From NCBI GenBank assembly GCA_964551305.1, contig CAZKBT010000003.1:1-64000 (forward strand): a stretch of DNA of 64,000 nt, read 5' to 3'. This document shows, piece after piece, positions 60,923 to 64,000 of this stretch (its first letter is position 1; each line of letters starts with the position of its first letter). Below the pieces are notes generated by a model. The model was not told where the DNA came from. It searched no databases and saw nothing but the letters and a program-made list of their open reading frames with translations. This DNA comes from JBAZDC01 sp041654595 (GTDB lineage: Bacteria; Pseudomonadota; Gammaproteobacteria; Burkholderiales; Burkholderiaceae_B). A program made the translations under genes and the position numbers.

Positions 60923-61740
60923 ACTATTCCCGATGCCTGAGTTCTCGTTCGTCCGATCTGCTGGTGCTGATCGCCGCGTGCGTCATATTGGTGCCCATCG
61001 GCTGGATCGTGCTGGCGGCGTTCAAATCGAATGTCGACGTGTTCCAGTTGAAGTTGTTCTTCTCGCCGACTCTCGCGAACTTCGCGACGATACTGGACCC
61101 GCCCTACGTCATCCATCACAAGTTGTTGAACAGCGCCATCGTTGCGCTCGTTGTCGTGGTCGTTTCCATTCCGATTGCAACGCTCGCCGCGTATTCGTTG
61201 TCGCGGTTCAAGCTCTATGGCGCCAGTTTTATGCTGACAGCCATCTTGGCCACGCAGTTCATTCCGGCGGTAACGATCGTGTTGCCCTTCTTTTTGATGT
61301 TCCGATCGATCGGCATGCTCGATACATTGCTCGCGCTCATCTTGATCCATACCTCGATCGTGATGCCTTACGCAATCTGGATGATCAAGGGATTCATCGA
61401 CGGCATACCCATCGAAACCGAAGAGGCGGCTTTGGTGGACGGGGCGACGCGCCTACAGGTAATCCGAAATATCGTCCTGCCCATGGCGGCGCCGGGCGTG
61501 ATAACCGCGAGCATCTTTTCATTCATTCTTTCGTGGAACGAATTCATGTTCGCCCTGGTGCTTACCCGGCGCGATGCGATCACGCTGCCGGTCGGCCTGG
61601 CGCTGTTCAATGCGGAAACAGGCGTGCAGTGGCACTTGCTGGCGGCCACGAGCCTGATCATTATGATACCGATGATTGTATTGGCTCTGCTGATACAACG
61701 TCATTTTGTCCAAGGCATGACGATGGGAGCGGTGCGCTGA
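60919..61740 (+). CDS. Sugar-type ABC transporter permease (MalG/UgpE family)
   Basis: 273 residues from the ATG at 60919 (ATGA overlap with the upstream stop). Six helices, ending with the coupling loop PIETEEAALVDGATRLQVIRNIVLPMAAPGV and LVLTRRDAITLPVGLALF. Forms the channel with the MalF-type protein. Stop shares one base with the ATPase start. Confidence 0.93.
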   Translation: MNYSRCLSSRSSDLLVLIAACVILVPIGWIVLAAFKSNVDVFQLKLFFSPTLANFATILDPPYVIHHKLLNSAIVALVVVVVSIPIATLAAYSLSRFKLYGASFMLTAILATQFIPAVTIVLPFFLMFRSIGMLDTLLALILIHTSIVMPYAIWMIKGFIDGIPIETEEAALVDGATRLQVIRNIVLPMAAPGVITASIFSFILSWNEFMFALVLTRRDAITLPVGLALFNAETGVQWHLLAATSLIIMIPMIVLALLIQRHFVQGMTMGAVR

Positions 61741-62792
61741 TGGCTTCGATACGACTTGAGAATATTGAGAAACGCTGGGGTTCGTTTACCGCGGTTCAAC
61801 GGCAGTCCCTGGATGTCGCCGACAATGAGTTCCTGGTTCTGCTGGGCCCCTCGGGCTGCGGCAAAACGACCACGATGCGGATGGTGGCGGGCCTGGAGCA
61901 GCCTACGGCCGGCGATATCTGGATCGGCGATCGGCGTGTCACCCATGATCTGCCAAAGGATAGGGACATTGCGATGGTTTTCCAGAACTACGGGCTTTAT
62001 CCGCATATGAGCGTGGCCGACAACATCGGATATCCGCTCAAGGTGCGCGGGATATCGCGTGGCCGACGCGAAGCCGAGATTCGCAAGGCGGCCGCCAAAG
62101 TGGAATTGACCCATCTATTGGACAGGCGGCCGCGCGAGCTTTCCGGAGGACAACGCCAGCGCGTCGCCTTGGCCCGGGCCATCATCCGCACGCCTCGGGC
62201 GTTTCTCATGGACGAGCCGCTTTCCAACCTGGATGCCAAGCTGCGTGTGACGATGCGCGCGGAACTCAAGCACCTGCAAAACGAGCTTGGCATTACGACG
62301 ATTTATGTGACGCACGACCAGATCGAGGCGATGACGCTGGCCCATCGGGTGGCCGTCATGAACGAAGGGGTGGTTCAGCAGATTGCGCCGCCCGATCAGA
62401 TCTACGATCGTCCCGCCAACGTGTTCGTCGCTGGATTCATCGGCTCGCCGCCCATGAATCTGATTCATGTGAAGGCCGAGAACGATTTGCTCGTCGCGGA
62501 GAACGCACGCGTGAAAATGGCAGCCGCCATGCCCGCGCAGGACTTGATCCTGGGAGTCCGGCCGGAGGATGTCAGCCTGTGCGCGCAGAACGAAGGCAGC
62601 ATGCGCGGCTCTGTTTTCGCTTCGGAATTGACCGGCGATTCCGTCCTGGTGACCGTGCAGGTCGGCAGCCAGCGGGTGCTTGCGAAGCAGGACAGGTCTT
62701 TTCGAATCGATGCCGGCGCACCGGTCGGTTTGCGCCTGAATGAAAATCGGCTTCACCTTTTTGACGCCGAAACCAAGGAGAGACTGCCTTGA
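61740..62792 (+). CDS. Sugar-type ABC transporter ATP-binding protein (MalK/UgpC family)
   Basis: 350 residues from the ATG at 61740, which overlaps the upstream stop by one base; the longer frame is not coding. Walker A GPSGCGKTT, signature LSGGQRQRVALARAI, Walker B FLMDEPLSNLDAKLR and HDQIEAMTLAHRVAVMN. A regulatory TOBE/MalK-type C-terminal domain follows (ANVFVAGFIGSPPMNLIHVK, LGVRPEDVSLC). Energises the two permeases. Confidence 0.95.
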   Translation: MASIRLENIEKRWGSFTAVQRQSLDVADNEFLVLLGPSGCGKTTTMRMVAGLEQPTAGDIWIGDRRVTHDLPKDRDIAMVFQNYGLYPHMSVADNIGYPLKVRGISRGRREAEIRKAAAKVELTHLLDRRPRELSGGQRQRVALARAIIRTPRAFLMDEPLSNLDAKLRVTMRAELKHLQNELGITTIYVTHDQIEAMTLAHRVAVMNEGVVQQIAPPDQIYDRPANVFVAGFIGSPPMNLIHVKAENDLLVAENARVKMAAAMPAQDLILGVRPEDVSLCAQNEGSMRGSVFASELTGDSVLVTVQVGSQRVLAKQDRSFRIDAGAPVGLRLNENRLHLFDAETKERLP

Positions 62793-63808
62793 ACGCCGCC
62801 ATGCCGAACCCCGGCTTGCCGATAGTCTATGTTTTTGCCTTGGGCGGCACGATCGCGATGGCGCCCGCCGCCCGGGTAGAGGGCGTCGTGCCGACCCGGG
62901 ATGCCAATGACTTGGTCGCGGCCGTGCCCCGGTTGAACGAATTGGCCGAGATCAGGGCGGTTTCGTTTAGACGGATTCCGAGCGCTCATTTGACGTTTGA
63001 CGACCTGGAAGCGTTATCCGAGGCGATCGGCGATGCGGAGCAGGAAGGGGCTCAAGGAATAGTGATCACCCAGGGCACGGATACGATCGAAGAAACGGCA
63101 TTCGCGCTGGACCGCATTTCGACGGTCGACATCCCCGTGGTAATAACGGGCGCCATGCGCGTGCCGACCGCGGCGGGAGCCGATGGCCCCGGCAATTTGC
63201 TGGCGGCCGTGCAGGTGGCGCTAAGCAAGGACGTGCGTGGATTGGGCGCCGTGGTGGTGTTGAATGACGAAATTCATGCGGCGCGTTTTGTGCGCAAAAC
63301 GCATACGAGCAGTCCGGCCGCTTTTGCCTCTCCGGGGGTGGGGCCGATAGGGCTTGTCGTCGAAAACCGCCCAAGGATATTGACGCGGCCGCCCGGCGTC
63401 GCGCCTTTGCGGCAGGCGCGCAAAGCGTCGCCCGTCCGGACTGCGCTGGTCACTGTCGCGCTTGGAGACGACGGGACGCTGGTGGACCTGATACGTGACC
63501 GCCGGTTCGACGGCCTAGTCGTCGAAGCGACCGGCGGCGGCCACGTTCCTGAAGGCTTGGCCGATGCGCTGGAGCGGGCCGCAAAGGCTATGCCGGTGTT
63601 GCTCGCCTCGCGTACCGGCGCGGGGGAAGTATTGACGGGCACGTATGGTTTTACAGGTGGCGAAATCGATTTGCAAAAGCGCGGGCTGATACGAACGGGC
63701 ATGCTTGACGGCCTTAAATCGCATATGCTGCTTAATCTTTTGCTGCGGCGCGGTCTCTCGTCCCGGGCCGAGATCATCGAGGCGTTCAAACCTTGGGGCG
63801 GCGGGTAG
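62789..63808 (+). CDS. Type I/II L-asparaginase-like amidohydrolase
   Basis: 339 residues from a TTG at 62789 that overlaps the ATPase stop by four bases and follows AAGGAG by eight; an ATG at 62801 has no such site. Asparaginase fold: FALGGTIAM with the nucleophile Thr21, TQGTDTIEE (second threonine Thr97 with Asp98), GADGPGNLLAA and the substrate-binding tail. No signal peptide, so cytoplasmic. Hydrolyses asparagine or another amide or lactam. At the end of a carbon-catabolic operon, it may release ammonia from a substituted amide; the actual substrate is unknown. Confidence 0.85.
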   Translation: MNAAMPNPGLPIVYVFALGGTIAMAPAARVEGVVPTRDANDLVAAVPRLNELAEIRAVSFRRIPSAHLTFDDLEALSEAIGDAEQEGAQGIVITQGTDTIEETAFALDRISTVDIPVVITGAMRVPTAAGADGPGNLLAAVQVALSKDVRGLGAVVVLNDEIHAARFVRKTHTSSPAAFASPGVGPIGLVVENRPRILTRPPGVAPLRQARKASPVRTALVTVALGDDGTLVDLIRDRRFDGLVVEATGGGHVPEGLADALERAAKAMPVLLASRTGAGEVLTGTYGFTGGEIDLQKRGLIRTGMLDGLKSHMLLNLLLRRGLSSRAEIIEAFKPWGGG

Positions 63809-63843
63809 CCTGCGTGGGCGCGGCCATGAAGCCTGGGTTCCAA

Positions 63844-63883
63844 AAGCACTTACGCCAATCTTTCGAGATTGGCGTAAGTGCTT
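63844..63883. terminator. 18-bp hairpin with TTCG loop beside tRNA-Thr
   Basis: Arms 63844-63861 and 63866-63883 are fully complementary, with a TTCG tetraloop. On the minus strand the end reads GCTTTTGG, a short T-run, eight bases past the tRNA. On the plus strand it is 36 bases after the asparaginase stop. Probably a bidirectional terminator. Confidence 0.65.
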
Positions 63884-63891
63884 GAAACCAT

Positions 63892-63967
63892 TGGTGCCGA
63901 TGAGAGGAGTCGAACCCCCGACCTTCTCATTACGAATGAGCTGCTCTACCAACTGAGCTACATCGGC
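63892..63967 (-). tRNA. tRNA-Thr (anticodon CGT)
   Basis: 76-nt cloverleaf on the minus strand with encoded CCA (63892-63894). Acceptor GCCGATG pairs with CATCGGC, D-stem GCTC/GAGC, anticodon loop TTCGTAA with CGT at positions 34-36, and T-arm GGGGGTTCGACTCC. It reads ACG. A second-base mismatch-free T-stem and a G27-A43 pair at the top of the anticodon stem (also present in E. coli thrW) are seen. Confidence 0.97.
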
Positions 63968-64000
63968 AAGCTTTCTTTTGATGAAAAGCCAAGCCCTAAA

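Noticed and set aside
63844..63967. tRNA-linked integration site of a genomic island
   Set aside because: No integrase, no direct repeat of the tRNA end within the window, and the long inverted repeat is better explained as a terminator.
1..64000. CRISPR arrays, insertion sequences or prophage genes
   Set aside because: No regularly spaced repeats, transposase or phage structural signatures were found on either strand.

Overview
The window is from a high-GC proteobacterium. Gene content (kynB-kynA, ispH next to an SlpA-type FKBP, TAXI-type TRAP receptors, tandem MmgE/PrpD and CaiB genes, many ABC importers) fits Betaproteobacteria, order Burkholderiales, and most resembles Alcaligenaceae (Bordetella/Achromobacter/Pusillimonas type). 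The taxonomic call is inference from gene content only. Coding density is very high, no gap exceeds 300 bases, and I see no insertion sequence, CRISPR array or rRNA.

Layout. 1-13 kb (housekeeping and metabolism): end of a glycine-betaine/proline-type ABC importer; MATE exporter plus GT39/ArnT-like membrane glycosyltransferase; zinc-free ribosomal protein L31; kynB-kynA; radC; slpA-ispH-maiA; a hydroxyacid dehydrogenase with a hydroxypyruvate-isomerase-like gene; a YdgA/DUF945 protein; an AI-2E-family permease. 14.1-33.6 kb: a compact minus-strand type IV pilus operon of MSHA-like organisation (secretin, TPR protein, ExeA-like ATPase, assembly ATPase, platform protein, GspL/PilP-like proteins, PilT-type ATPase, a major pilin and five further pilin-like proteins), with a divergent prepilin peptidase. 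33.6-39 kb: two orphan TAXI receptors, then a thiolase/DUF35/MmgE-PrpD operon.

39-54 kb: plus-strand catabolic island. A class III aminotransferase and CaiB CoA-transferase precede a GntR regulator, which is followed by a complete oligopeptide/opine-type ABC importer, a second MmgE/PrpD protein, a two-protein flavin/iron-sulfur amine oxidase and an aldehyde dehydrogenase of the glutamate-semialdehyde group. Three related AT-rich palindromic sites, at the 39-kb divergent promoter, in front of the gntR gene and in front of the importer, suggest one local regulon. 54-55 kb: an SMR exporter and a DUF2306 membrane protein. 55.2-63.8 kb: a second catabolic operon with a Tat-exported binding protein, degenerate bicupin, alpha/beta hydrolase, FadR-type regulator, HpcH/HpaI aldolase, MalFGK-type ABC components and an asparaginase. 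A tRNA-Thr(CGT) gene closes the window.

The least ordinary part is the distal end of the pilus operon: three tandem long pilin-like proteins share a cysteine-marked pilin head but carry alpha-helical or coiled-coil tails, and the longest lacks the otherwise invariant Glu5. The other strong signal is a perfect 32-bp palindrome in front of the importer operon.
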